Source: an uncultured Lachnospiraceae bacterium (GTDB lineage Bacteria > Bacillota > Clostridia > Lachnospirales > Lachnospiraceae). From it: a DNA stretch of 11,993 nucleotides. A program made the position numbers and the translations under genes. The notes under the pieces are model-generated. The model was not told the origin of the DNA, searched no databases, and worked only from the letters and a program-made list of their open reading frames with translations. The stretch is from contig CALZMS010000011.1 of the NCBI GenBank assembly GCA_945788595.1, positions 1 to 11,993 on the forward strand. Direction: 5' to 3'. Below, one piece after another: positions 1 through 7,287 of the stretch; position 1 is the first letter of the stretch; each line of letters opens with the position of its first letter.

Positions 1-691
1 GGTTGTTTGGCATAAACAGAACCAGAAAACCGATATCGGCCATCGTAGTATTGGACAGATACAGAGCCAGATCACCAAATCCACCGTCCTCCAGCCATTC
101 CTGCATGTCCAGATCCGGAGTTTCCGTGCCGAAATACAGCGTCATCAGTACCAGCTGATGGGTATCGTTGATAAAATTAAGCTTTTGGGAAGAGATAGCC
201 GCGTCTCCCGTATGATAGCCAAGAATCAGATTCGTCAGATACTGTTTGTCATATTCGTAGTAAGCGGCCTCCTTCTGTTCACTGCTGTCCATGATTTGTT
301 CATGAATATACTGTGTATCCTCGATCCGCTTGATAGCCGTGCGTACACAGTCCTGCAGAGCCTCTTTACTGAAAGGCTTCAGCAGATAATCGATGGCATC
401 ACTGGATATAGCCTGTTTGATATAATCAAAATCCCGGAATCCACTGATCCCGATCTTCTGAAGTTGTGGGAACCGCTCCGCAAGCACCGGCAAAAGCTCC
501 ATACCGTCCATGGCAGGCATCTGCATATCCATGATCACAAAATCCGGCTGCAGTTCTTCCACAAGCTTCAGACCTTCCCTGCCGTCCGCAGCCTCCCCGA
601 TACAGGTGACCTGGTCGCTCATGGGCTGCAGCTTTTTCATGGTTCCTTTGCGGATCAGAGATTCATCGTCAATGATTACATATGTATACAT
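1..691 (-). CDS. YesN-like response regulator, N-terminal part (cut by window edge)
   Basis: Read on the minus strand, an open frame begins with ATG at 691-689 and runs off the window after 230 residues. The start MYTYVIIDDE is a receiver-domain beginning: acidic pair D8/D9, phosphoacceptor D55 in IMDMQMP, S83 in GISG and K105 in LLKP are all in place. After residue 125 comes a linker region typical of YesN-type regulators. The C-terminal AraC-type DNA-binding domain expected in this family (usually about 500 residues in all) would lie outside the window. The ribosome binding site GGGAGGG overlaps the last codons of the sensor kinase and only 3 bases separate the two genes, so they are co-transcribed and probably translationally coupled. 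It most likely accepts phosphate from the adjacent kinase and controls the divergent sugar operon. The receiver assignment is firm; the AraC part is inferred. Confidence 0.9.
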   Translation of the reverse strand, partial: MYTYVIIDDESLIRKGTMKKLQPMSDQVTCIGEAADGREGLKLVEELQPDFVIMDMQMPAMDGMELLPVLAERFPQLQKIGISGFRDFDYIKQAISSDAIDYLLKPFSKEALQDCVRTAIKRIEDTQYIHEQIMDSSEQKEAAYYEYDKQYLTNLILGYHTGDAAISSQKLNFINDTHQLVLMTLYFGTETPDLDMQEWLEDGGFGDLALYLSNTTMADIGFLVLFMPNN

Positions 692-694
692 AAG

Positions 695-2437
695 TTATCC
701 CTCCCTGTTTAGTGCCGGCAGCTTGATCTGCACGTCTGTATATTTCCCTTCTTCACTGGTGATCGTCAAACCATATCCCCTGCCGTAATACAGTTCGATG
801 CGGGAATGGATATTTTTCAGACCGATACTCTGCTTGTTTCTTTGGCCCAGCTCCGTAAAGGAGGCTTCCTCCATCAGACGGTCCTGCAGAAGCTTCTGGG
901 TTTCCTGATCCATGCCCAAACCGTTGTCTCGCACATGCAGGATCAGATAATTTTCTTCTTTTCGGCCAGTGATGGAGATCAGATCACCGCAGGAACAGTA
1001 TTTCAGACCGTGATACAGGGCATTTTCCACCAGGGGCTGCAGGATCAGCTTTAATACCTGCTCTTTGCGGAATGCGTCATCCATATCCACCTCCAGCCGG
1101 AACCTGTTGTCAAAACGGATCTGCTGGATCGTTACATAATCGTTCACATGGTTTAATTCATCCTGCACACTGACCAGTTCGCTCTGGGTTTTCAGCGTAT
1201 AGCGGAACATATTGCCAAGGGCTTGTGACATAGTGGCGATCTGCTCATTATCCTCCAGCTCCGCCATGCTGTTGATGGATTCCAGCGTGTTAAACAGGAA
1301 GTGGGAATTGATTCTGGCCTCCAGAGATTTCATCTGGGCGTCCAGATTCACCAGTTTATTGTGATAGTCCTGCTTAACGGCGGCATTTAAGGATTCCACC
1401 ATGGCATTGTATTCGTTGTACAATGTACCAATCTCATCCGTACGATTCAGGTATTGTCCGGAGAGAGTCAGCGTATGGCCCGTCTGGGATGCCATTTTCC
1501 GGCTTAAGTGTTCCACCGGCCGGGTAATGCTGCGGGCAAAGAGGTAGGAGAGCAGCAGTGTGATGATCACGCCGAGGATGCAGAGAACAATCATCATTCT
1601 GCCGGTAATATTGTATTCATGATACAGGCTTTCATAATTTATGACCGCCACCAGCCGCAGCGGTTCCAGATTGAGATCCTGATGCAGCACTTTACGGCTT
1701 TCTTCGGAAAAATCTGCATGGACATCCTCATAATTGGTATACAGGACATCATTGGTAGCTGTATTTTCAATGGTCAGAAGGGTGATGTCCGGCATGGTAT
1801 TGGCTGTACTCAGATCAAAAATACTGGGATTACAGTCCACCACCAGCATACCGAGCATTTTGTGGGTATAGACATCTTTTAGCTTCTGGGCAAAGAATAC
1901 AGAGCGCCGCTCGCCGCTGAACATTTCGTGATCGTCGATCAGGCTGACATACATCTGGCCATCCAGTTCCATGGTATCTTTATACCAGCGTTCGTTTGTA
2001 AAATCGATATCCACAGGAATGGAGCCGTTCATAAGATTAGAATAGGAAAATATGTAACCGGAGGGAGTGATGACATAGATGCCGTACAGAAAGTCGTTGA
2101 TATACATGGTATTCTGGCAGGCACGCTGAAACTGTCGATTGGACTGATAGAAATCGTAGGCTTCCGGAGGAGTTTCCGGATCAGAAAAGTCATCGAGATT
2201 ATCGATGAAAGTAGTACCGTCAATATAATAGAAATTAAAAAGACCCAGGGTCTCCCGAAGCTGATTCAGCGTATTGTTGGCCGTGATCACTGCATTATCA
2301 AACAGCGCGTCGGTAACATTCTCGATGCGCTGCTGTATCGTATTTTCATAACGGGAATAGGCAAAACTGGTAAAAGTGGTCAGCAGTATGGTGGTCAGTA
2401 TACTGAAGACCAGAAAAATTTTCACTCGCAGCTTCAT
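695..2437 (-). CDS. YesM-like sensor histidine kinase
   Basis: 580 residues. A transmembrane helix at about 7-27 is followed by a ~250-residue extracytoplasmic region of the dCache type, a second transmembrane helix at about 279-300, a HAMP linker (ARSITRPVEHLSRKM), and a His_kinase-type core. The phosphoacceptor is H379 in RINSHFLFNTLESI; the family more often has NPHF, so S378 replaces the usual Pro. The ATPase domain shows the N-box LVENALYHG (E471, N472), the G1 box DNGLGM (D504-M509) and a late GLKNIHSRIELYYG motif. This is the Firmicutes LytS/YesM class that senses extracellular ligands, often via a sugar-binding protein. An AGGAG ribosome binding site sits 6 bases before the ATG. It heads a two-gene operon with the response regulator and is divergent from the sugar transporter, which is its probable regulatory target. 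The ligand cannot be told from sequence. Confidence 0.95.
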   Translation of the reverse strand: MKLRVKIFLVFSILTTILLTTFTSFAYSRYENTIQQRIENVTDALFDNAVITANNTLNQLRETLGLFNFYYIDGTTFIDNLDDFSDPETPPEAYDFYQSNRQFQRACQNTMYINDFLYGIYVITPSGYIFSYSNLMNGSIPVDIDFTNERWYKDTMELDGQMYVSLIDDHEMFSGERRSVFFAQKLKDVYTHKMLGMLVVDCNPSIFDLSTANTMPDITLLTIENTATNDVLYTNYEDVHADFSEESRKVLHQDLNLEPLRLVAVINYESLYHEYNITGRMMIVLCILGVIITLLLSYLFARSITRPVEHLSRKMASQTGHTLTLSGQYLNRTDEIGTLYNEYNAMVESLNAAVKQDYHNKLVNLDAQMKSLEARINSHFLFNTLESINSMAELEDNEQIATMSQALGNMFRYTLKTQSELVSVQDELNHVNDYVTIQQIRFDNRFRLEVDMDDAFRKEQVLKLILQPLVENALYHGLKYCSCGDLISITGRKEENYLILHVRDNGLGMDQETQKLLQDRLMEEASFTELGQRNKQSIGLKNIHSRIELYYGRGYGLTITSEEGKYTDVQIKLPALNREG

Positions 2438-2481
2438 AAAAGTCTCCTGTCCAAAAAATGTGCACTTTTACATCCAACAAA

Positions 2482-2510
2482 AATATACCATGTTTGTGGT
2501 AAGATGTAAA
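2482..2510 (-). promoter_or_regulatory. Promoter of the kinase-regulator operon
   Basis: On the minus strand TTTACA (2510-2505) is separated by 17 bases from TATATT (2487-2482), and TGG directly before the -10 gives an extended -10 (TGGTATATT). Both hexamers match the sigma-A consensus at 5 of 6 positions. Transcription would start near 2475, leaving a leader of roughly 37 bases before the kinase ATG. The -35 overlaps the GATGTAAACATC palindrome, so a protein bound there could block this promoter. Confidence 0.7.
2497..2505 (+). promoter_or_regulatory. Possible weak promoter of the sugar transporter operon
   Basis: TGGTAAGAT forms an extended -10 whose hexamer matches TATAAT at 4 of 6 positions; no recognisable -35 lies 16-18 bases upstream. 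A start near 2512 would give a leader of about 49 bases. A poor -35 would suit a promoter needing an activator such as the adjacent response regulator. Low confidence because the match is weak. Confidence 0.3.
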
Positions 2511-2521
2511 CATCAAAGAAA

Positions 2522-2537
2522 GGGAAAGAGCTTTCCC
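2522..2537. promoter_or_regulatory. GGGAAAG/CTTTCCC palindrome, cre-like site or leader hairpin
   Basis: GGGAAAGAGCTTTCCC is a 7-base inverted repeat around AG. Its core GGAAAGAGCTTTCC agrees with the idealised CcpA/LacI-family site TGAAAGCGCTTTCA at 11 of 14 positions, though the outer bases and one base of the central CG differ. It lies just downstream of the putative transporter promoter and 8 bases before the AGGAGGG ribosome binding site. It could be a roadblock-type repressor site or a 6-bp leader hairpin. There is no T-run, so it is not a terminator. Confidence 0.35.
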
Positions 2538-2560
2538 GAAACAACAGGAGGGAACGAATT

Positions 2561-3937
2561 ATGAAAATGAAAAAAGTTCTGGCATTGACCTGCGCAGCAG
2601 TGATGGCTGCCGGTACACTGGTCGGCTGCGGCGGTTCCGCAGACAGCGCGGCAGACAGCTCCGCAGCAGAAGAGAGCACAGCTGCCAGCAAAGTTGAGGC
2701 AACTGTAGCTACAGAGACCTATGATCATCAGGCAATTGAAAACGCCGGTGACATCACCATTACCATGATGGTATCCGGTGTGGCAAGCGAAAACGACTTC
2801 GAGACAGAGCAGCTTCCGGCACTGATTAAAGAAAAATGGCCGAACGTTACTCTGGAAGTAACCAAGCTGCCGGATGACAACTACTACACATCCTTAAAGA
2901 CAAAACTGGCTTCCGGCGAATGCCCAGATATCATCCTGACACAGCCTATGTATGCCGGACAGAACTCCTGCTACTCTCTGGCTGAGGCAGGTTATCTCGC
3001 ACCGCTCAATGATATGGACTGCATTAAAGACAGAATGGCAAGTCTTTCTTCCGTTACCTATAACGGTGATGTAGTGACTGCTACAAGTGGTGTTGCTATT
3101 CTGGGTTGTTTCTATAACAAGGATCTGTTTGCTCAGGCAGGTATCGAAGGTGAGCCACAGACCTGGGATGAGTTCCTGGAAGATTGTAAGAAACTGCAGG
3201 ATGCAGGTATCCAGCCCATCGTAATGGGTGATAAAGACCAGTACGTATTACAGTTTGGTCTGTACCAGCTGGCTGCCGATGAAATCTATTCCCAGAATCC
3301 GGACTATGACGTACAGCTGAGAAGCGGTGAGACATCCTTTACAGATGAAGGCACCTGGGACAAAGTACTGGAAATGTACAAGACACTGTATGACAACAAA
3401 TATATTGATGCTTCTCAGTCTCTGGGTTATGGCGCATCTCAGGCTATCCAGGATTTTGCCGATGGCAAAGCTGCTATGACCTTTGATGGTTCCTTCAATG
3501 TAACTCCTCTGATCGCAAACGGTGTAGATGCAGGTTATTTCCCGATTCCGGGTACCAATGGCGTGTATACAGCAACTTGTCTTGCTGCCGGATATTCTAT
3601 CTATAACAAATCTGAGTATGTAGACGAGTGCAAAGCAATTCTGGATTACTGGCTGGATGGTGAGTCTCCGGTTTGGGACGCATATCTGGCAACCGGTAAA
3701 GTTATTGCTACATACGGAAATGGCGCAGATGCTTCTCCAAACTATGATCTGTTCAAACCCTTCATCGATCTGCTGAACGAAGGTAAAGGCTTCTATTGGT
3801 GCAACCAGGCATGGCCGGCAGGAACAGAGACCGAGATGGAAGCTCTGTTCTCTGAGATGATTGGCGGTCAGGGTACTACCGTAGAGGACATTACCCAGGG
3901 TATGCAGGACAAATTCGAGGATCTTCTGGACGAATAA
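2561..3937 (+). CDS. Sugar ABC transporter substrate-binding lipoprotein
   Basis: 458 residues. The N-terminus is a lipoprotein signal peptide: MKMKK, a hydrophobic stretch, then lipobox LVGC with C23 as the lipid-anchored residue. A Ser/Ala-rich linker to about residue 45 precedes the mature domain. The rest matches family 1 extracellular solute-binding proteins in length and pattern (ITITMMVSG near 66-73, a DIILTQ segment, YNKDLFAQAGIEGEPQTWDEF, and an aromatic-rich C-terminal lobe). It would be anchored outside the membrane and hand sugar to the two permeases encoded next. Aggaggg 8 bases before the ATG supports this start. It opens the plus-strand operon divergent from the two-component system, and a long stem-loop follows it. 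The sugar is not readable from sequence; the downstream GH3 enzyme suggests a beta-linked glucoside or xyloside. Confidence 0.93.
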   Translation: MKMKKVLALTCAAVMAAGTLVGCGGSADSAADSSAAEESTAASKVEATVATETYDHQAIENAGDITITMMVSGVASENDFETEQLPALIKEKWPNVTLEVTKLPDDNYYTSLKTKLASGECPDIILTQPMYAGQNSCYSLAEAGYLAPLNDMDCIKDRMASLSSVTYNGDVVTATSGVAILGCFYNKDLFAQAGIEGEPQTWDEFLEDCKKLQDAGIQPIVMGDKDQYVLQFGLYQLAADEIYSQNPDYDVQLRSGETSFTDEGTWDKVLEMYKTLYDNKYIDASQSLGYGASQAIQDFADGKAAMTFDGSFNVTPLIANGVDAGYFPIPGTNGVYTATCLAAGYSIYNKSEYVDECKAILDYWLDGESPVWDAYLATGKVIATYGNGADASPNYDLFKPFIDLLNEGKGFYWCNQAWPAGTETEMEALFSEMIGGQGTTVEDITQGMQDKFEDLLDE

Positions 3938-3973
3938 TCTGCTAAAAAAAACTGAATCTATCTGACATAAACA

Positions 3974-4022
3974 CAAGCTGCTTTAAGTTCTTCCTCCCAA
4001 CGACCTGACTTAAAGCAGCTTG
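3974..4022 (+). other. Intercistronic 15-bp stem-loop after the binding-protein gene
   Basis: CAAGCTGCTTTAAGT (3974-3988) and its exact reverse complement (4008-4022) form a perfect 15-bp stem with a 19-base loop. No T-run follows, so it is not a standard intrinsic terminator. Stem-loops in this position are known in several binding-protein transport operons, where they protect the upstream message and so raise the ratio of binding protein to permease. That role is inferred here from position and structure. Confidence 0.75.
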
Positions 4023-4044
4023 CTTGAAAGAAAGGGCGTGAAAT

Positions 4045-4962
4045 ATGGCAGGACAGACAAAAACAAAAAGAAAAGGAGCAAATACCTCTCTGGTATTTAA
4101 TAACAGGATGTATTTCTTCCTGATCCCTGCGCTTGCATTTTTCCTGATCCTCTGGATCTATCCGGTACTGCAGCTTTTTTACTACAGTGTCACAAACTTC
4201 AACGGTGTAAATTATGATTATGATTTTGTCGGTTTAAAGAATTACGCAAAAGTGCTGACAAATGGTACACTGGTCAATTCCATGAAGAACACATTGATCT
4301 ATGCCGTAGTCAGTGTTGTTTTAAGCAACATTCTGGGCCTGGGTATTGCCATGATTCTGAATACCAAGATTCGTTTCAAAGGTCTGTTCAGAACCTGTGC
4401 TTATTTCCCGGCATTGTTCTCCGCCATCGTTGTCGGCTTTATCTGGTCTTACGTATACATGCCGTCATCCGGTATGATCGCCAGCCTGATCAATCTGCTG
4501 GGCGGCGACGGCAGCGCTTTCAACCCACTGGGGAATTATAATACAGCGCTGATCGCCATCTGCCTTGTGGAGGTATGGAAGGGCTTCGGTACAACGATGA
4601 TCATTTATCTGGCCGGTCTGCAGACCGTAGATGAGAGTCTTCTGGAAGCAGGGCGGATCGATGGCTGTACAGAGTGGCAGCTGTTCCGCAAGATCAAACT
4701 GCCGCTGATTTCTTCTACAGTAACTATCAATGTGATCCTTTCCGTAATCGCCGGTCTGAAGGCATTCGACTATTCCTTCATTATGACTAACGGTGGTCCC
4801 GGAAAGTCCACAAAGACACTGATGTTCCAGGTATACGAGACCGCATTTACGGACCAGAAGATGGGACGTGCCAGCGCCTTTTCCGTATTGGCCTTTGCAA
4901 TGATCATTTTGATCACGGTAATTATGCTGGCCTACATGAATAAGAAGGAGGTGGAGCTGTAA
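4045..4962 (+). CDS. Sugar ABC transporter permease, MalF/UgpA-type
   Basis: 305 residues with about six hydrophobic segments (near 21-43, 82-105, 117-139, 167-190, 222-243, 277-298). The cytoplasmic EAA loop that contacts the ATPase is clear: LLEAGRIDGCTEWQLFRKIKLP at 199-220, with the conserved Gly at 207 and the I-x-LP ending. This fits the carbohydrate uptake transporter-1 group. The start is supported by AAAGGG upstream, weaker than the sites of its neighbours, and the reading frame follows the 15-bp stem-loop, so its expression may be lower than that of the binding protein. Its stop codon shares one base with the start of the next permease (TAATG), meaning the two halves of the channel are translationally coupled. 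It should form a heterodimeric membrane pore with that partner. Confidence 0.94.
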   Translation: MAGQTKTKRKGANTSLVFNNRMYFFLIPALAFFLILWIYPVLQLFYYSVTNFNGVNYDYDFVGLKNYAKVLTNGTLVNSMKNTLIYAVVSVVLSNILGLGIAMILNTKIRFKGLFRTCAYFPALFSAIVVGFIWSYVYMPSSGMIASLINLLGGDGSAFNPLGNYNTALIAICLVEVWKGFGTTMIIYLAGLQTVDESLLEAGRIDGCTEWQLFRKIKLPLISSTVTINVILSVIAGLKAFDYSFIMTNGGPGKSTKTLMFQVYETAFTDQKMGRASAFSVLAFAMIILITVIMLAYMNKKEVEL

Positions 4963-5834
4963 TGGCATTCGGTAAGAAAAAAGACGACCGCGAAGTCGAA
5001 ACCTATATGAAAATGGCACCGAAGGTATTTCTGATCTACCTTGTGATCGTGGTTTTCTGTATTATTATCATTGCCCCGCTGGTCATCGTATTTTCCAGTT
5101 CCTTACGTTCTCCGGGCAATCAGGCTTCTCCGCTGAACCTGTTTATTGAGTTTACAGGCGCCAGCTACGCACAGGCCTTTAAAAACATGAATTACCCCAT
5201 GGAGCTGTTAAACAGCATCATGACCACTGCCGGTTCCGTATTCTGCGTAGTGATTTTTGCCACCATGGCGGCTTATCCTATCGGACGTATTAAGACGAAA
5301 ACAGCAAGATTTCTGTATTTCTTCTTTATCTCCGGTCTGATCATTCCGTCCCAGATGGTTATCGTACCCATCGCCCAGACTCTGAACAGACTGGGTGTGC
5401 CGAATACACGGTTTACTCCGATGCTGATGTTCATCACCTGTTCTCTGCCGTTCTCCGTGTTCCTGTTCTCTGGATTCATGAAGGGCGTGCCGGTAGAAAT
5501 TGAGGAGAGTGCCTACATCGACGGCGCTTCCCTGCCGAGAAGATTTGTCAGCGTGGTATTCCCGCTACTGCAGCCGGCCATCGTATCCTGCGTAATCACA
5601 CAGGGACTGTGGATCTGGAACGATTACTTCTATCCGATGGTATTTATTTCCAAAAAATCTCAGTACTCACTGCCGGTAGGTATGCTGCAGTTTCTGGGTG
5701 ACAAAGAGAATCCGGCCCAGTGGAACGTGCTGTTTGCGGCTTGTGTTCTCTGCGCATTGCCTCTGATCATCGTATTCCTGGCATTGCAGAAACAGTTCGT
5801 AAACGGTATTGCAGCCGGAGCTGTAAAGGGTTAA
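4962..5834 (+). CDS. Sugar ABC transporter permease, MalG/UgpE-type
   Basis: 290 residues with hydrophobic segments near 22-46, 84-105, 115-139, 153-173, 204-222 and 255-276. The EAA loop is IEESAYIDGASLPRRF followed by VVFPLLQPAI (180-206), giving EES in place of EAA, the conserved Gly at 188 and the F-P-L ending. It partners with the upstream permease; the overlapping TAATG and an AAGGAGGT site inside the upstream gene indicate coupled translation. Neither this gene nor any other in the window encodes the nucleotide-binding subunit, so the complex presumably uses a shared MsmK/UgpC-type ATPase encoded elsewhere, a known arrangement for this transporter group. An intrinsic terminator follows 17 bases after the stop. 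Confidence 0.94.
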   Translation: MAFGKKKDDREVETYMKMAPKVFLIYLVIVVFCIIIIAPLVIVFSSSLRSPGNQASPLNLFIEFTGASYAQAFKNMNYPMELLNSIMTTAGSVFCVVIFATMAAYPIGRIKTKTARFLYFFFISGLIIPSQMVIVPIAQTLNRLGVPNTRFTPMLMFITCSLPFSVFLFSGFMKGVPVEIEESAYIDGASLPRRFVSVVFPLLQPAIVSCVITQGLWIWNDYFYPMVFISKKSQYSLPVGMLQFLGDKENPAQWNVLFAACVLCALPLIIVFLALQKQFVNGIAAGAVKG

Positions 5835-5851
5835 ACTACTCATAGAAAAAT

Positions 5852-5887
5852 AAAAATGGGTCGGCTTTTTGTCCGGCCCCTTTTTTT
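5852..5887 (+). terminator. Intrinsic terminator after the permease genes
   Basis: GGGTCGG (5858-5864) pairs with CCGGCCC (5873-5879) across an 8-base loop, with one G-U pair, followed by C and seven Ts. Five As upstream could pair with the T-run. Genes continue in the same direction 31 bases later with no good promoter in between, so it probably works as a partial terminator, lowering expression of the downstream membrane proteins relative to the transporter. Confidence 0.8.
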
Positions 5888-5918
5888 CAAAACTATCTGG
5901 AAAGGCAGGGCAGGAAAG

Positions 5919-6545
5919 ATGTACAAAGATAAGATAAAAAATCAGCTGTATTATTTCTGGTCTTTTTATAAATGGATCATTATAGCTGTGGGCATAGCTG
6001 TGGCACTTGTGGTCTATTTTCTGGCAGCCCGCCTGACCGAAAAAGAAACGGCCCTGTCGGTAATGTTGATGGATTGTCACACAGAAGTGTCCGATGAACA
6101 GATGAATCAGGATTTTGCTTCGGCAGCTGGCCTGGATCAGAAAAAATACGCGGTGAGCATACAGAATTCACTGATGATCAGCGAAGAAGAGGGCGGCAAC
6201 TATACCATGACCTGCCTGGCCAGATTTCTCTCAGATATTGGCAGTGAAAAGCTGGATGTCTGCGGTATGCTGGAGCAGGATTTTGAAAAATATGACAATG
6301 CGGATACCTGGATGGAGCTTTCGGATTGTTTTACAGAGGAAGAACTGGAAGTGCTTTCAGACCAGCTATATCTGGATGCAGAGGGAATTCCCATTGGATT
6401 GTATGCCGATACCCTGCCGGTGATGGCAGAGTATGGCTGCTATGACAGTGAGGACAGCCGGGGCGTGATCGGTATTATCTATAACACCCAGAGAAAAGAT
6501 ATGGCAGTTTCTTATCTGAAATATCTGGCAGACATGGAACAGTGA
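5919..6545 (+). CDS. Single-pass membrane protein of unknown function
   Basis: I do not recognise this family. The 208-residue product has a basic, aromatic N-terminus (MYKDKIKNQLYYFWSFYKW), one transmembrane helix at about 19-37, and an acidic extracytoplasmic domain of about 170 residues with three Cys near 98-137 and another at 174. Segments such as LDVCGMLEQDFEKY followed by WMELSDCF look like one lobe of a solute-binding-protein fold, which is an inference. The ATG at 5919 was chosen over an in-frame ATG at 5856 because the latter lies inside the terminator hairpin; AGGG (5907-5910) precedes the chosen start by 8 bases. It is followed after 18 bases by the YesL-like gene, so the two are co-expressed and may work together at the membrane in support of the sugar transporter. 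Confidence 0.8.
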   Translation: MYKDKIKNQLYYFWSFYKWIIIAVGIAVALVVYFLAARLTEKETALSVMLMDCHTEVSDEQMNQDFASAAGLDQKKYAVSIQNSLMISEEEGGNYTMTCLARFLSDIGSEKLDVCGMLEQDFEKYDNADTWMELSDCFTEEELEVLSDQLYLDAEGIPIGLYADTLPVMAEYGCYDSEDSRGVIGIIYNTQRKDMAVSYLKYLADMEQ

Positions 6546-6563
6546 CAGAGGAGGTACATAAAA

Positions 6564-7172
6564 ATGAGTATTTTTGCAGCGGACAGTAAACTGACAGTGG
6601 TTTTGAATACAATAGGCAATCTGATGGTGCTGAATGTGCTGGCACTGATCTGTATGCTTCCCGTGGTGACAGCGGGAGCTTCCCTTACGGCACTGTATAC
6701 CATGACTATGCGGATCGTGCGAAAAGAAGAAGAATCTATTATTCGCGGATTTTTTGCAGCTTTTAAAGAAAATCTGAAAAAATCCACCATGATCTGGATT
6801 CCCGGATTGGCACTGCTGGTGTTTATGGCTTTTGATATCTGGCTGCTTCGTTCCATCACAGGTACCTTTGGACTGGTGTACCGTGTTCTGCTGTTTGTGC
6901 TGATGCTGTTTATTGGTATGGTGCTGATGCATGCTTTTGCACTGACGGCTAGGTTTGAAAATACAGTTAAGAATACATTGAAAAACGCAGTGGTAATCGT
7001 AGCTTCTCATCTGCCGCAGTCGGCGTTGATGATTGTGATCTTTTTATTGCCGGTGCTGCTTCTGTTTGTGTCCATGAGGTTTGTATCGGTAGATATTTTG
7101 ATCGGATTGTCCGGTCCGGCATGGTTGGCAAGTGTGTATTTCTGTCCATTATTCCACTCCTTTAAAGAATGA
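6564..7172 (+). CDS. yesL: YesL-like membrane protein (DUF624)
   Basis: 202 residues with about five hydrophobic segments (near 17-37, 74-95, 104-127, 153-170, 175-195). The N-terminal block, with LNTIGNLMVLNVLALICMLP then TAGASLTALYTMTMRIVRKE and FFAAFKENLKKSTMIWI, has the characteristic DUF624/YesL layout: a short cytoplasmic start, first helix ending in LPV, a TALY motif, and a FKENF-like amphipathic stretch. The family is found in Firmicutes next to YesM/YesN systems and sugar transporters, as in the Bacillus subtilis yes cluster; its biochemical role is unknown. GAGGAGGT precedes the ATG. It sits between the unknown single-pass protein and the GH3 gene, whose promoter begins directly after this stop codon. 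Confidence 0.85.
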   Translation: MSIFAADSKLTVVLNTIGNLMVLNVLALICMLPVVTAGASLTALYTMTMRIVRKEEESIIRGFFAAFKENLKKSTMIWIPGLALLVFMAFDIWLLRSITGTFGLVYRVLLFVLMLFIGMVLMHAFALTARFENTVKNTLKNAVVIVASHLPQSALMIVIFLLPVLLLFVSMRFVSVDILIGLSGPAWLASVYFCPLFHSFKE

Positions 7173-7177
7173 GATTA

Positions 7178-7186
7178 TGATATAAT
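7178..7186 (+). promoter_or_regulatory. Extended -10 promoter before the GH3 gene
   Basis: TGATATAAT is a perfect extended -10 (TGn plus TATAAT) placed 5 bases after the yesL stop. No convincing TTGACA lies 16-18 bases upstream, which is tolerated by extended -10 promoters. A start near 7193 would give a leader of about 95 bases that contains a weak A+T-rich inverted repeat (7195-7201 with 7228-7234). This would let the glycosidase be made apart from the transporter. Confidence 0.6.
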
Positions 7187-7287
7187 GTAAGCTCTAATAA
7201 TAAGTAAATTTTTGTTGAGGTATTTAAATTATTACGAAAAAGTGAGGGAGACTGAACAAACGCAGCACCCCGGAAAGGATATCATCT

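Larger units (their letters stand above)
2467..2514. promoter_or_regulatory. Repeated ACATC/GATGT half-sites, candidate operator
   Basis: An exact 8-base inverted repeat TTTACATC (2467-2474) and GATGTAAA (2503-2510) is 28 bases apart. The right arm also forms a compact near-palindrome with the next bases, GATGT-AA-ACATC (2503-2514). Three copies of the same half-site thus sit between divergent genes and on top of the kinase promoter. This is where the response regulator or another local regulator could bind; the binding protein is an inference. Confidence 0.45.

Noticed and set aside
158..712. Open frame of 184 codons on the plus strand at the window start
   Set aside because: Antisense to a response regulator with all receiver-domain residues in place.
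3248..3976. Open frame of 242 codons on the minus strand
   Set aside because: Antisense to the binding-protein gene, Cys-rich and without any recognisable domain or good ribosome binding site.
5856..5918. Upstream in-frame start for the 208-residue membrane protein
   Set aside because: The ATG sits within the arm of an intrinsic terminator and has no ribosome binding site; the ATG at 5919 has one and begins a natural membrane-protein N-terminus.
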